The notes: generated by a model not told the origin, from the letters alone. A DNA stretch of 64,000 nucleotides from Blastococcus sp. Marseille-P5729 (GCF_900292035.1 NZ_OMPO01000001.1:1061192-1125191), one strand, 5' to 3'. Shown: positions 26,687 to 35,617, numbered from the stretch's first letter. Translations and numbers: made by a program.

Positions 26687-26696
26687 CGCGCGCTCG

Positions 26697-27716
26697 CTAA
26701 AGCCGGCAGCCGATCAGCAGGGGCTCCGGGGTCAGCTCGATCGCGAACCTGCCCTGCACCCCGTCTCGCACCTCCCGCGCCAGCGCGATCAGGTCTTCCG
26801 TGCTCGCCCCGCCTCGGTTGGTGAGCGCCAGGGTGTGCTTCGTCGACAGGGACACGCGATCGTTGCCGTAGCCCTTCTGGAACCCGGCGTGGTCGATCAG
26901 CCACGCGGCCGAGGCCTTCACCAGCCCGTCGCCCGCGTCGTACGCCGGCGCGCCGTCCGGCACAGCCTGCGGTGGGACGATCGGGTTGGTGAAGAACGAC
27001 CCGGCGCTCCACGTGTCGTGATCGTCCGGATCGAGCACCATGCCCTTGGAGCGGCGCAGCCCGACCACGGCCGCGCGCACCTCGCCCAGGGGTGCTCGCT
27101 CACCGGGCTGGACGCCGAGGGTGCGGGCGAGCTCGGCGTAGCGGATCGGCGCCGACAGCGGCGAGCGGGTCAGGCGCAGCCGCACCGAGAGGACGACGTA
27201 CTGCCGGGAATGCTTAAAGACGCTGGTCCGGTAGCCGAACCCGCAGTCGGCCGCGCCCATGGTGACCACGCTGCCGGCCGACCGGTCGAGCACCTCCACC
27301 GCCTCGAGGACGTCGGCGATCTCGGCGCCGTACGCGCCGACGTTCTGCACCGGGGTCGCGCCCACCAGCCCGGGAATGCCAGAGAGGCATTCCAGTCCAG
27401 AAAGCCCGTCGTCGACGGTACGCGCGACCAGATCGTCCCAGTTCTCGCCGGCCGCGAGGTCGAGCAGCACGGTGTCGCCGTCGTCGCATCGGTCCTCGCC
27501 GGCGGTGGCGATCCGGATCGTGGCTCCGGCGAAGCCGTCGTCAGCGATCACCAGGTTGCTGCCGCCGCCGAGCAGCAACACCGGCGATCCGGCGTCGTCC
27601 GCCTCCCGGACTGCATCGGCCAGCTCGTCGGCGGTGCCCGCGGTCACCATCCGCGATGGGCCTCCCAGGCGCATGGTGGTGTAGTCGGCGAGGCGGATGT
27701 GCTGCGGCGTCGTCAC
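26697..27716 (-). CDS. murB: UDP-N-acetylenolpyruvoylglucosamine reductase MurB
   Basis: MurB (339 residues) reduces the enolpyruvyl group to make UDP-MurNAc, an early peptidoglycan step, with FAD and NADPH. FAD-binding GGGSNLVIADDG, the loop GIPGLVGATPVQNVGAYG and the proton-donor Ser in WSAGSFFTNP are present. The start is GTG. It points away from the DUF2516 gene; the 136 bp between them hold no gene that I can support. Confidence 0.95.
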   Translation of the reverse strand: MTTPQHIRLADYTTMRLGGPSRMVTAGTADELADAVREADDAGSPVLLLGGGSNLVIADDGFAGATIRIATAGEDRCDDGDTVLLDLAAGENWDDLVARTVDDGLSGLECLSGIPGLVGATPVQNVGAYGAEIADVLEAVEVLDRSAGSVVTMGAADCGFGYRTSVFKHSRQYVVLSVRLRLTRSPLSAPIRYAELARTLGVQPGERAPLGEVRAAVVGLRRSKGMVLDPDDHDTWSAGSFFTNPIVPPQAVPDGAPAYDAGDGLVKASAAWLIDHAGFQKGYGNDRVSLSTKHTLALTNRGGASTEDLIALAREVRDGVQGRFAIELTPEPLLIGCRL

Positions 27717-27852
27717 GTTATAGAAGGTATCGAAGTAGCCGCGGAACCCGCTGATCAGTTCGCGCAGCCGCGCTGAGCGCGGCCCTCGTGCGGGGCGAGA
27801 GCACGCCGAGGGGCTCGCGTGGCGATCTCGTGAGGTTCGAGGGCGCCGCGGC

Positions 27853-28140
27853 TCACCAGCGGCTTCCGCCTTCCTGCAGCTCGCGGACGGCCGGGCGCAC
27901 GTCGGCCAGGTAGATGCCGATACCCACCGCGGCGATGATGCCGAGGAAGGACAGGTACCCCATGAAGTAGACGACCAGTCCGCACAGCAGGAGGATCCCC
28001 ATCCAGGCGGGCTTGCTGAGCTTGTCGACCGCCGGGAAGGCGGCCGCGGGCCGGATCGCTGAGTCGACGAAGGCCCACAGACAGAGGGCGAGCAGCCCGA
28101 AGTCGAGGGCGAGCGAGAGGTAGTACTCGACGATCAGCAC
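27853..28140 (-). CDS. DUF2516 family membrane protein (Rv0476 type)
   Basis: A 95-residue protein with two or three membrane segments (about residues 8-27, 46-63 and 64-82), matching the actinobacterial DUF2516 family encoded downstream of hbhA. The charged ADVRPAVRELQ tail is cytoplasmic or peripheral. Function is unknown. A strong hairpin separates it from hbhA, so it may depend on read-through or its own promoter. Confidence 0.85.
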   Translation of the reverse strand: MLIVEYYLSLALDFGLLALCLWAFVDSAIRPAAAFPAVDKLSKPAWMGILLLCGLVVYFMGYLSFLGIIAAVGIGIYLADVRPAVRELQEGGSRW

Positions 28141-28161
28141 GATCGCCAGTTTATAGCCGAA

Positions 28162-28192
28162 CGCGCCGGCCGGCGGAGAGCCGGCCGGCGCG
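28162..28192 (-). terminator. Strong hairpin terminator after hbhA
   Basis: Perfect 13-bp arms (CGCGCCGGCCGGC and its complement) flank a five-base loop. It begins 12 bp past the hbhA stop and is followed on the minus strand by TTCGGC, only weakly U-rich. In high-GC actinobacteria such U-poor hairpins commonly end transcripts. It would set hbhA apart from DUF2516. Confidence 0.7.
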
Positions 28193-28204
28193 CGTACCGC
28201 GGGG

Positions 28205-29389
28205 TTACTCCGTCGGGAGAGCCTCCTGCGTCGCCTTCACCGGCTGCGCCTTGGTGGGATCGGCCGCCTTGGCTGGCTGGGTCGACTTCGCGGGGCTGGA
28301 CTTCTTCGCAGTCGTCTTCTTGGCCGGCGTCTTCTTGGCAGCGGTCTTCTTCGCCGTCTTCTTGACCGGGGCCTTCTTGGCCGGGGCCTTTCTGGCCGGG
28401 GCCTTCTTCGCGGGAGCGCTCGCCTTGGCAGGCGCGGCCTTCTTGGCGGCATCCGCGGCGTCCTCGGTCCCATCTGCCGCAGCGTTGGCCGCACGGTCCG
28501 CGGCACTCTTGGCGGCGTCGGCCGCGTCCTTGGTGGCGTCGGCCGCGCCCTTGGTGGCGTCCGCCGCCGCGCCGGTCACGCTGTCCGCGGCAACCTTTGT
28601 CGCGTCGGCGACCTCCTTGGTGGCGTCTGCGGCAGCGCCGGTCACCTTTTGGGCCGCGTCCCGGTTCGCCTCCGCAGCGCCCCTCGTCGCCTTGGCCGTG
28701 GCGTCGGCGGTCTTCGTCGTCGCGTCCTTGGCCGCGTCGGTGACCTCCTGACCGGCCTTGGCCGCTGCGTCCGTTGCCCGACTGGTCGCGTCCTTCGTCG
28801 CGCCGGCGGTCTCCTTCGCAAGCCCGATGGCAGCGTCGGTGCTCTTACGAGCGGCCTTCTCCATCTCGGCGACGGTGTCCTTCGCCCGCGAGCCGGCCTC
28901 GCGAGCCATCTGCTGGCCGCGTGAGATCAGCGCGGCGGCGTCGTCCGATGCCTTCTCGCTGACCTCCGCTACCCGCTGCACGACCGGGCTCTCACTGATG
29001 GTCTTGGTCAGCTCGCCGACGGCCTTCTCGCCGCGCTCGGTCAGCGCCTCGTAGCTCTTCAGCAGGGCGTTGGTGTATTCCTGCATGTTGGCCTGGATGT
29101 CGTGCGTGGTGGTCTCGCTGATGCTCTTCTGGAAGTCGGCGGCCTTCTTGCGGCCGTCGGCGAAGGCCGTCTCGAGCTCCTCGCGCAGCTTCGCGATGCT
29201 CTCGACAATCGCGTCGCGGTAGGTGTCGATCGCGGCCTGGGTGCGCTCGGCCATCGCCTTGGTCTGCTCGACCATCAGGTCGTTCAGCCCGACCATCGCG
29301 TAGAACGGCCGGCGGCCGTCCTCGGCGACCTTCTTCGCCTCGTTCAGGGCGTTCTCCGTGGCCGACTTGATGTCGTCGCTCATGCTCAT
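28205..29389 (-). CDS. hbhA: Long HbhA-like heparin-binding haemagglutinin/histone-like protein
   Basis: A 394-residue protein. Residues 1-110 match HbhA (RRPFYAMVGLNDLMVEQ at 26-42, then a coiled coil). Residues about 195-312 are Ala/Lys/Asp/Thr 11-mer-like repeats of the ADATKxAADxA kind, as in LEA proteins. The last 80 residues are Lys/Ala/Pro repeats (KKAPAKKAP type), the heparin- and DNA-binding tail. Mycobacterial HbhA is about half this length, so the middle is an expansion. There is no signal peptide, as in HbhA. Its ATG overlaps the XRE regulator stop (ATGA). Confidence 0.87.
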   Translation of the reverse strand: MSMSDDIKSATENALNEAKKVAEDGRRPFYAMVGLNDLMVEQTKAMAERTQAAIDTYRDAIVESIAKLREELETAFADGRKKAADFQKSISETTTHDIQANMQEYTNALLKSYEALTERGEKAVGELTKTISESPVVQRVAEVSEKASDDAAALISRGQQMAREAGSRAKDTVAEMEKAARKSTDAAIGLAKETAGATKDATSRATDAAAKAGQEVTDAAKDATTKTADATAKATRGAAEANRDAAQKVTGAAADATKEVADATKVAADSVTGAAADATKGAADATKDAADAAKSAADRAANAAADGTEDAADAAKKAAPAKASAPAKKAPARKAPAKKAPVKKTAKKTAAKKTPAKKTTAKKSSPAKSTQPAKAADPTKAQPVKATQEALPTE

Positions 29390-29766
29390 CCTGTGTCTCC
29401 TTGTCGGTTCGTGTCAGAGCTGTCGTCGTGCTCGCAGAAGGACTGATAGACCTCGATCAGCGCCTGCTTCTGGCGGTCATTGAGCCGTTCGTCACCCCGG
29501 ATCGCAGCGACCACATCACCGCCGCCTTCGGACGGCTCGAGCAGCCCAGCGCGGACGTAGAGTGTCTCGGCCGAGATGCGCAGCCCCTTGGCGATCTGGG
29601 CGAGGATCTCGGCGCTGGGGCGTCGGAGCCCACGCTCGATCTGCGAGAGATATGGATTGCTGACGTCGGCGAGCTCGGCGAGCTGGCGCAGCGAGACCTT
29701 GGCCTGCTCTCGCTGGGTTCGAATGAATGCGCCCAGCCCCTCGATGGGGTCGCTCAACGTCGGCAT
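29386..29766 (-). CDS. XRE-family regulator upstream of hbhA (Rv0474 type)
   Basis: A 126-residue DNA-binding protein with one helix-turn-helix (about residues 13-68: LRQLAELADVSNPYLSQIER) and a helical C-terminal part. It is translationally coupled to hbhA, so it probably controls itself and hbhA. I start at the ATG of MPTLSDPIEG, with AGGGGA a few bases upstream; the longer frame would run into the palindrome. Confidence 0.9.
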   Translation of the reverse strand: MPTLSDPIEGLGAFIRTQREQAKVSLRQLAELADVSNPYLSQIERGLRRPSAEILAQIAKGLRISAETLYVRAGLLEPSEGGGDVVAAIRGDERLNDRQKQALIEVYQSFCEHDDSSDTNRQGDTG

Positions 29767-29798
29767 CGGTCCCCTTCCCCCACCTAGGCTAGGCGCTA

Positions 29799-29818
29799 CT
29801 GCTTGCAACTGCAAGCAG
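29799..29818. promoter_or_regulatory. 20-bp perfect palindrome upstream of the XRE-hbhA operon
   Basis: CTGCTTGCAACTGCAAGCAG has perfect 9-bp arms around two bases, 32 bp upstream of the regulator start. On the minus strand TTGCAG could be a -35 with TAGCCT 17 bp later as -10, so the palindrome overlaps the promoter. It is most likely the operator for the XRE protein encoded next to it. The def gene starts 58 bp to the other side and may also be affected. Confidence 0.72.
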
Positions 29819-29876
29819 GCTGCTAACGCCCGTGTATATGACTCCAGACACGCGGGACCCCACCTACGATGGCCCC

Positions 29877-30449
29877 ATGACCGTCAGGCCCATCGTCATC
29901 ACCGGCGACCCCGTGCTGCACTCACCCACCCGTCCCGTCGATCGCGTGGATGACGCGGTACGCGCATTGGTCGACGACATGTTCGCGACCATGGCGGCAG
30001 CGCGCGGGGTAGGTCTCGCCGCGAACCAGATCGGCGTGGACCTCCGCATGTTCGTGTACGACTGCCCCGACGACGAGGGGAACTTCCACCGAGGGCTGTT
30101 CATCAACCCCGAGATCCAGACCAGCGAGAAGCCCGACGGTATGCCGGATCCGGACGACGACTACGAAGGCTGCCTCTCGGTGCCGGGCGAGGCATTCCCG
30201 ACCGGGCGGGCCGACTGGGCCAAGGTGACCGGTACCGACCTCGACGGGAATGCCGTCGTCCTCGAAGGGACCGGCTTCCTCGCGCGCATGCTGCAGCACG
30301 AAGTGGACCATCTCGACGGCTTCGTCTACCTCGACCGGCTGGTGGGCCGGCACAAGCGAATGTCGAAGCGGGCGGTACGTGCTCGCGGGTGGGCAGAGCG
30401 CGGAATCGGCTCCTGGGATCCGGCAGAGCTCGAGTCGGAGGAGGTCTAG
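29877..30449 (+). CDS. def: Peptide deformylase
   Basis: Def (190 residues) removes the formyl group from nascent proteins. All three metal-site motifs are visible: [18 protein letters not shown] (Cys ligand) and HEVDHLDG (two His ligands and the catalytic Glu). The short ATG start is favoured because TACGAT ends exactly 6 nt upstream, giving a leaderless mRNA; the longer in-frame start lacks a ribosome site. It is convergent with the methyltransferase, only 7 bp apart. Confidence 0.95.
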   Translation: MTVRPIVITGDPVLHSPTRPVDRVDDAVRALVDDMFATMAAARGVGLAANQIGVDLRMFVYDCPDDEGNFHRGLFINPEIQTSEKPDGMPDPDDDYEGCLSVPGEAFPTGRADWAKVTGTDLDGNAVVLEGTGFLARMLQHEVDHLDGFVYLDRLVGRHKRMSKRAVRARGWAERGIGSWDPAELESEEV

Positions 30450-30456
30450 TCCCACC

Positions 30457-31260
30457 TCAAGCCCGGCAGAGTATCTCCCCATGGGGGAGCAGGATCCACG
30501 CATCCGGCGCACTTCCCCATTCACGCCATGCGCACTGGATCTCCCGCAGGCGCGCGTCGTCGGCGAGGCCGCGCTCGACGGCCTGGGTTGCGAAGTCGGA
30601 GTGAATGACACGGTCGGCCCACAGCTGCGACCACCACTGAACCTCGTCGTCCGACGCATAGCACCACACGCTCCCGGAAGATGCGACATCTTCGAAGCCC
30701 ACGGCCAGCGCCCAGGACTTCAGCATGCGGCCCGCGTCCGGGTGGCAGCCGCCGGCGTACGCCGTGTCGCGATACACCCGCTGCCACTGTTGGATCCCAG
30801 ATATAGCAGGGAAGAAGGCGATCGCTCCGTAGTCGACGTCGCGCGCGGCCACAACCCCACCCGGACGGCAGACTCGCCGCATCTCACGCAGTGCGGCGAT
30901 CGGGTCGCTGAGGTGCTGCAACACCTGGTGAGCGTGCACCACGTCGAAGCTGTCGTCGTCGTACGGCAGTGCATAAACATCGCCCTCCTCGAAGGAGATG
31001 CGGTGGGCGACACCCGCGGCTTCAGCATTCTCGCCCGCCGCGACCAGCACCTCGGGAGCTGCCTCCAGCCCGACCACACGTCCGGGGGCAACCACTGCGG
31101 CCAGGTCAGCGGTGATCGTTCCGGGCCCGCAGCCGACGTCGAGCAGACTTAGCCCCGGCCGCAGACGCGGCAGCAGGTAGGCGGCAGAGTTCTCCGCCGT
31201 ACGCCAGGAGTGCGAACGCAGGACGCTCTCGTGATGCCCATGCAGATACTCGTCGCCCAT
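30457..31260 (-). CDS. Class I SAM-dependent methyltransferase
   Basis: A 267-residue methyltransferase of the UbiE/methyltransferase type 11 kind. SAM motif I is LLDVGCGPGTITADLA (about residues 39-54), the acidic loop GLEAAPE follows, then DSFDVVHAHQVLQHL and a Pro-Gly-Gly turn (RPGGVVAARD). The substrate is unknown. A perfect palindrome lies just upstream, suggesting regulated expression. Confidence 0.88.
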   Translation of the reverse strand: MGDEYLHGHHESVLRSHSWRTAENSAAYLLPRLRPGLSLLDVGCGPGTITADLAAVVAPGRVVGLEAAPEVLVAAGENAEAAGVAHRISFEEGDVYALPYDDDSFDVVHAHQVLQHLSDPIAALREMRRVCRPGGVVAARDVDYGAIAFFPAISGIQQWQRVYRDTAYAGGCHPDAGRMLKSWALAVGFEDVASSGSVWCYASDDEVQWWSQLWADRVIHSDFATQAVERGLADDARLREIQCAWREWGSAPDAWILLPHGEILCRA

Positions 31261-31287
31261 CCCACCAGCATGGCGTTGATGCTCATC

Positions 31288-31308
31288 ATTCGGAATGCCA
31301 TTCCGAAT
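31288..31308. promoter_or_regulatory. Perfect AT-rich palindrome between ygfZ and the methyltransferase
   Basis: ATTCGGAAT and ATTCCGAAT are perfect 9-bp arms around GCC. The site is 27 bp upstream of the methyltransferase ATG and 8 bp after the ygfZ stop on the same strand. No T-run follows, so it looks like an operator for a dimeric repressor rather than a terminator. No dedicated regulator is adjacent. Confidence 0.6.
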
Positions 31309-31316
31309 ATTGGGAC

Positions 31317-32345
31317 CTAGACGTCGAGCCCCTCGTCGACGATCGCGGCGTACTCGACCTCCTCATCAACGATGAGGACCTCTGCCCCGTCTGCGATGTT
31401 GCGCTTCAGGACGGCGAGAGCGATCGGCCCTTCCTCATGGTGGATCACCGACGTACCTAGGAATCCGACCTCCCGACCCTTGCTGACCACCTTGGCTCCG
31501 GACGCCGGCACGGTGTGCTGCGATCCGTCGACCTGCAGCTTCACCAGCCTGCGAGGCGGCCGGCCCAGATTGTGCACGCGGGCCACCGTCTCCTGGCCTC
31601 GGTAGCAGCCCTTGTTCAGGTGAACTGCTTTCCCGATCAGGCCGATCTCGTGCGGGATGGTGCGATGGTCGGTCTCACGCCCCAGGCGAGGGCGCAACCG
31701 CTCCACCCGCCAGGCGTCATATGCCATCTGGCCCGCAGGTTCGGCCCCTGCCTCGAGGACTGCGCGCACCGCCTCGTCGATCCCGTCACGAGATCCGAGC
31801 AGGTCGATCTCGCCGGGGAACGGCAGCGTGCGCACCCAGCCCCACGAGGCCGGTGCCACCGTTCCCGCACCAGGGGTGGGCTGCTGCAGGATCGAGGACA
31901 CGATCTCCTCGGCCCGAGGGCCGGCGACCGTCGCCATTGCGAAGCGTTCGCTGCGGTCCTCGACCTCGACTCGTAGCATGAAGCGCATTCGGTCGAGGTA
32001 GTCGGCCAGCTCGGCCGCTTTGCCTGGCTCGGTGTCGATCCAGACCTCGTCTCCGAGCGAGGTGAACCACAGGTCCTGCTCGACGTGCCCGTGCGGGGAC
32101 AGGATGAGGCCCTCGATCGTGGTCCGGTCCGGCATCTGCTCGAGGTGCTGCGAGGTCAGCGAGTGCAGCCAGCTCAGCCGGTCGGCGCCGGTGACGACGA
32201 CCAGCCCTCGGTCACTGCGGTCGAGGACACCGGCCGAGCGGGTCATGGTCCGCTGCTCGCGCAGCGGGTCTCCGTAGTGGGCGGCGACGCCGGCGTCGAT
32301 TCCCTCGCCCGCGACCCGTCCGGGGCGTTCAGTCAGCGCTGTCAT
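31317..32345 (-). CDS. ygfZ: YgfZ/GcvT-like folate-dependent Fe-S cluster assembly protein
   Basis: A 342-residue folate-binding YgfZ-family protein (Rv0811c type) needed for activity of certain iron-sulfur enzymes. The diagnostic motif KGCYRGQE, with the redox Cys, is in HLNKGCYRGQETVARVHNLG. AGAAGGAGTGAGCCG precedes the ATG of MTALTERPGR, a strong ribosome site. It begins 4 nt after the fur stop, so iron regulator and Fe-S maturation factor are cotranscribed. Confidence 0.92.
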   Translation of the reverse strand: MTALTERPGRVAGEGIDAGVAAHYGDPLREQRTMTRSAGVLDRSDRGLVVVTGADRLSWLHSLTSQHLEQMPDRTTIEGLILSPHGHVEQDLWFTSLGDEVWIDTEPGKAAELADYLDRMRFMLRVEVEDRSERFAMATVAGPRAEEIVSSILQQPTPGAGTVAPASWGWVRTLPFPGEIDLLGSRDGIDEAVRAVLEAGAEPAGQMAYDAWRVERLRPRLGRETDHRTIPHEIGLIGKAVHLNKGCYRGQETVARVHNLGRPPRRLVKLQVDGSQHTVPASGAKVVSKGREVGFLGTSVIHHEEGPIALAVLKRNIADGAEVLIVDEEVEYAAIVDEGLDV

Positions 32346-32349
32346 CGGC

Positions 32350-32787
32350 TCACTCCTTCTCTGCTGGTGGCGCTGCCGCCACGCACTTCGCGCACAACCC
32401 GGCCAGCGCCACATGGTTGGCATCGAGCCGGAATCCGTCGCGTTCCATCAGCTCTCTGGCCACCCCGGCGAGCAGCTCAGTCGACATCGACTCGACGTCG
32501 CCGCATCCGTTGCAGCGCACGTGCACGTGGTCGTAGTGCTCGGCCGGGTGGTAGGTCGGCGGACCGTGCCCGATGTGGGTGTGGCGGACCAGCGCGAGCC
32601 CCTCGAGCAGATCGAGCGCACGGTAGACGGTGGTGAGGTTCAGGCTCCCGCCGTCCTCGCGGACCCGTTCGGCGATCTGATCGGGCGTGGCGTGGCGCAA
32701 CGCGCGTACCGCCTCCAGCACCCGGCGACGCTGCGCGGTCAGCCGCAGCCCACGCTCGTGCAGCTGATCGGCCAGAGCGTCGGACAT
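32350..32787 (-). CDS. fur: Fur-family metal-dependent repressor
   Basis: A 145-residue Fur-family protein with the winged helix (about residues 10-80, LNLTTVYRALDLLE recognition part), the metal-site His/Cys cluster HYDHVHVRCNGCGDVE and two CxxC pairs (CNGC and CAKC) for structural zinc. Metal specificity (Fe, Zn or other) cannot be read from sequence. I take the ATG at 32785-32787: TACGAT ends 7 nt upstream, giving a leaderless transcript. Confidence 0.9.
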   Translation of the reverse strand: MSDALADQLHERGLRLTAQRRRVLEAVRALRHATPDQIAERVREDGGSLNLTTVYRALDLLEGLALVRHTHIGHGPPTYHPAEHYDHVHVRCNGCGDVESMSTELLAGVARELMERDGFRLDANHVALAGLCAKCVAAAPPAEKE

Positions 32788-32823
32788 GTCCCTCATCGTA
32801 GGCCGCTGTGAAAAACTGGGCGC

Positions 32824-33714
32824 ATGACCGCTGCTGCTGACCCCCGATTCCTCAGTGTCCTGCGCCGCGATAGCGAGTCGTGGGCGGTGCACCGCCACGA
32901 TCCGGACGCCCCGTTGCTCACCGCCTTCGACTACGCCGCCACCCGCGGGGACGGCGCCTTCGAGGCGATGCATGTGGTCAACGGAACGGCGAACAAGCCC
33001 GGTCGCCATCTGGAGCGGATGGCCCGATCGCTGCACAACCTGGAGATCGTCGGGCCGCCGTACGCCGCCTGGCGCGCGCTCGTCGACGACCTGATCACGC
33101 AGTGGCCGGACGACATCGAAGGCGTGCTGAAGCTGGTGATCAGCCGGGGCCAGGAGGGTGGCCCGGCCGATCAGGACCCGACGGTCTACGGCACTCTGGT
33201 GCCGCTCGAGCAGCTGCTGATCGACCAGCGCCGCGACGGTATCGACATCATCACGCTGACCTTCGGCTACCCCGCCGAGGTGCGGGAGCAGGCCCCCTGG
33301 CTGCTCGGCTCGACCAAGTACCTCTCGTACGCCGTCAACATGGCCGCCAAGCGCGAGGCTGCCCATCGCGGCGCGGACGACGTCCTGTTCACCTCGCACG
33401 ACGGCGAGGCGCTCGAGGGTCCGAACGCGACGATCCTGTGGTTGGAGGGCGACGCTCTGAAGACGACCTCCTCGCACACCGGGATCCTGCGCGGCACCAC
33501 CCAGGAGGAGATCTTCAGCCAGGCGATGCGTCATGGCCTGCGGCCGATCGTCACGCATGCGACGGTGGCGGAGATCCTCGCCGCCGACGCCGCCTGGATG
33601 AGCTCGTCGACTCGCGGCGTCGCGGCCGTGAAGACCATCGACGGCCAGCAGGTCAAGCAGGACGCCGAGAAGACCCGCCTGCTGCAGCAGCTCTCCGGCC
33701 TTCCCCTTCCCTAG
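32824..33714 (+). CDS. pabC: Class IV aminotransferase, probable aminodeoxychorismate lyase
   Basis: A 296-residue fold-type IV PLP enzyme. The PLP lysine is in GSTKYLSYAVNM, and GDGAFEAMHVVNG and GILRGTT are family signatures. Lyase (p-aminobenzoate synthesis) and branched-chain or D-amino-acid aminotransferases share this fold; the position beside fur/ygfZ matches Rv0812, annotated as PabC. Folate use by YgfZ makes the pairing attractive. Only 36 bp separate it from fur, so the promoters overlap. Confidence 0.83.
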   Translation: MTAAADPRFLSVLRRDSESWAVHRHDPDAPLLTAFDYAATRGDGAFEAMHVVNGTANKPGRHLERMARSLHNLEIVGPPYAAWRALVDDLITQWPDDIEGVLKLVISRGQEGGPADQDPTVYGTLVPLEQLLIDQRRDGIDIITLTFGYPAEVREQAPWLLGSTKYLSYAVNMAAKREAAHRGADDVLFTSHDGEALEGPNATILWLEGDALKTTSSHTGILRGTTQEEIFSQAMRHGLRPIVTHATVAEILAADAAWMSSSTRGVAAVKTIDGQQVKQDAEKTRLLQQLSGLPLP

Positions 33715-33743
33715 CCCGGACGACGCCCTCGTGCACGCGGTGG

Positions 33744-34553
33744 CTAGAGCACCTTCGAGAGGAATGCCTGGGTGCGTTCGTGCTGCGGGTTGGTGAGCAC
33801 CGCGCGAGGGTCGCCGGCCTCGACGACGTACCCGCCGTCCATGAACACCAGCGAGTCGCCGACCTCACGGGCGAAGCCCATCTCATGGGTGACCACGACC
33901 ATGGTCATGCCCGATTGCGCGAGCTCCTTCATCACATTGAGGACGTCGCCGACCAGCTCGGGGTCGAGGGCGGACGTCGGCTCGTCGAACAGCATCAGCT
34001 TCGGCTCCATCGCCAGCGCGCGGGCGATCGCCACCCGCTGCTGCTGTCCGCCGGAGAGCTGCGAGGGATACATCTTCATCCGATCCGAGAGCCCGACGCG
34101 ATCGAGCAGCTCCTCGGCCTTCGCGTGCGCCTCCTTCTTGCCGATCCCCTTGACCTTCATGGGGGCCTCGACGACGTTCTCGATGGAGGTCTTGTGCGGG
34201 AAGAGGTTGAAGCGCTGGAAGACCATGCCGATGTCACGGCGCTGCGCGGCGATCGCGGCCGGCTTCATCTCGTGCAGCTTGTCGCCGCGCTGCTGGTAGC
34301 CGATCAGCTCACCGTCGACCCACAGCCGGCCCGCGGTGATCTGCTCGAGGTGGTTGATGCAGCGCAGGAAGGTCGACTTACCGGAGCCGGAGGGCCCGAT
34401 GATGCACATGACCTCGCCCTGCCCGACCTCCAGGTCGATACCCTTGAGCACCTCGACCGGACCGAACCGCTTGGAGACCTTGCTGGCCCGCACCATCGGG
34501 CCACCCTCGGCACAGGACAGTGGGACGTCGAAGTCGTCCGCTACCGCGCTCAT
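33744..34553 (-). CDS. Polar amino acid ABC transporter, ATP-binding protein
   Basis: A 269-residue GlnQ-type ATPase: Walker [16 protein letters not shown]-loop [11 protein letters not shown], signature [16 protein letters not shown], Walker [15 protein letters not shown] and switch His in [10 protein letters not shown]. It powers import by the adjacent permease and binding protein. The start is the ATG of [10 protein letters not shown], overlapping the permease stop (ATGA). Confidence 0.94.
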   Translation of the reverse strand: MSAVADDFDVPLSCAEGGPMVRASKVSKRFGPVEVLKGIDLEVGQGEVMCIIGPSGSGKSTFLRCINHLEQITAGRLWVDGELIGYQQRGDKLHEMKPAAIAAQRRDIGMVFQRFNLFPHKTSIENVVEAPMKVKGIGKKEAHAKAEELLDRVGLSDRMKMYPSQLSGGQQQRVAIARALAMEPKLMLFDEPTSALDPELVGDVLNVMKELAQSGMTMVVVTHEMGFAREVGDSLVFMDGGYVVEAGDPRAVLTNPQHERTQAFLSKVL

Positions 34554-35617
34554 CCCTTCGGCCCCATCTGCTCGAGCGCGATCTCGGCGTCCGGGTCGAC
34601 CGCCGCGCCCTTCGGGTCCACGGTCTGCTTGGGCGGCCCCCCGATGCCCAGCCGCAGCTTGAGCTTCTGGATCGGGGTCAGCGGCTGCACCCGGTTCGAG
34701 CCGCGTCCGAAGTAGCGCTCCAGGTAGAACTGCCCGATCATCAGGATGCTGGTGATCACGAGGTACCAGAAGGCTGCCACGATCAGCAGCGGGATCGGCT
34801 TGAAGATCGGGACGGCGATGTTGCGCGTCTGCGCCTGCAGCTCGAGGGTGAACGGGACCGCCGAGACCAGCGAGGTGGTCTTGAGCATAGAGATGAACTC
34901 GTTGCCGGTCGGCGGGACGATCACCCGCATCGCCTGCGGCAGCACGATCCGCCTCATGGTCTTGCCGCGGCTCATGCCGAGCGCGGCTGCGGCCTCCTGC
35001 TGGCCGCCGTCGACCGACAGCAGGCCCGCGCGCACGATCTCGGCCATGTAGGCCGCCTCGTTGAGCGCCAGGCCGAACAGCGCGGCGACGAACGGGGTCA
35101 CGATCTCGGGCGTGCTCCACTCCACCCAGGTCGGCCCGAACGGGATGCCGATGCCGACCCTCGGAATCAGCACGCCGACCAGGCCCCAGAAGATCAACTG
35201 GGTGTAGACCGGCGTACCGCGGAAGACCCACAGGTAGAACCACGCGACGCCGGAGACGACCGGGTTGTCCGACATCCGCATCACGGCGATCGTCACGCCC
35301 ACGACCAGCGCGATGGCCATCGCCCCGACCGAGAGGATCAGCGTGTACCGGATACCCTCCACGACCCGCTGGTCGTATAGATACTTCCCGACCAGCTCCC
35401 ACTGGTAGTTGGGGTTGGTGATCAGGTTGTTGACGAGCATCGCCGCCAGCAACGCCAGCAGCGCCACGAACACCCACCGCCACGGATGGCGCAGCGGAAT
35501 CGCCTTGATCTCCTCGGCGTGGTCGTAGTCCGCGCGCGAGGCGAGCGCTCCGGCCTCGCGGCGGGCCGGCCCGGTGGCCGGGGTGCTGCCCGATCGTCGG
35601 TCGGGGCTCTCAGTCAT
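34550..35617 (-). CDS. Polar amino acid ABC transporter, permease
   Basis: A 355-residue HisMQ-family permease. A leading cytoplasmic stretch of about 45 residues precedes roughly six membrane segments; the ATPase-coupling EAA loop is [23 protein letters not shown] hydrophilic C-terminal tail (about residues 310-355) is longer than in typical HisM/GlnP. A single permease gene implies a homodimer. Confidence 0.93.
   Translation of the reverse strand: MTESPDRRSGSTPATGPARREAGALASRADYDHAEEIKAIPLRHPWRWVFVALLALLAAMLVNNLITNPNYQWELVGKYLYDQRVVEGIRYTLILSVGAMAIALVVGVTIAVMRMSDNPVVSGVAWFYLWVFRGTPVYTQLIFWGLVGVLIPRVGIGIPFGPTWVEWSTPEIVTPFVAALFGLALNEAAYMAEIVRAGLLSVDGGQQEAAAALGMSRGKTMRRIVLPQAMRVIVPPTGNEFISMLKTTSLVSAVPFTLELQAQTRNIAVPIFKPIPLLIVAAFWYLVITSILMIGQFYLERYFGRGSNRVQPLTPIQKLKLRLGIGGPPKQTVDPKGAAVDPDAEIALEQMGPKG

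Noticed and set aside
27755-28078. 107-codon minus-strand frame near DUF2516
   Set aside because: It is the DUF2516 gene read in another frame, with basic low-complexity composition.
32880-34715. Very long plus-strand open frame (611 codons) across pabC and the ABC ATPase
   Set aside because: It is an Arg/Gly-rich out-of-frame shadow typical of high GC DNA; pabC and the antisense ATPase have clear domains.
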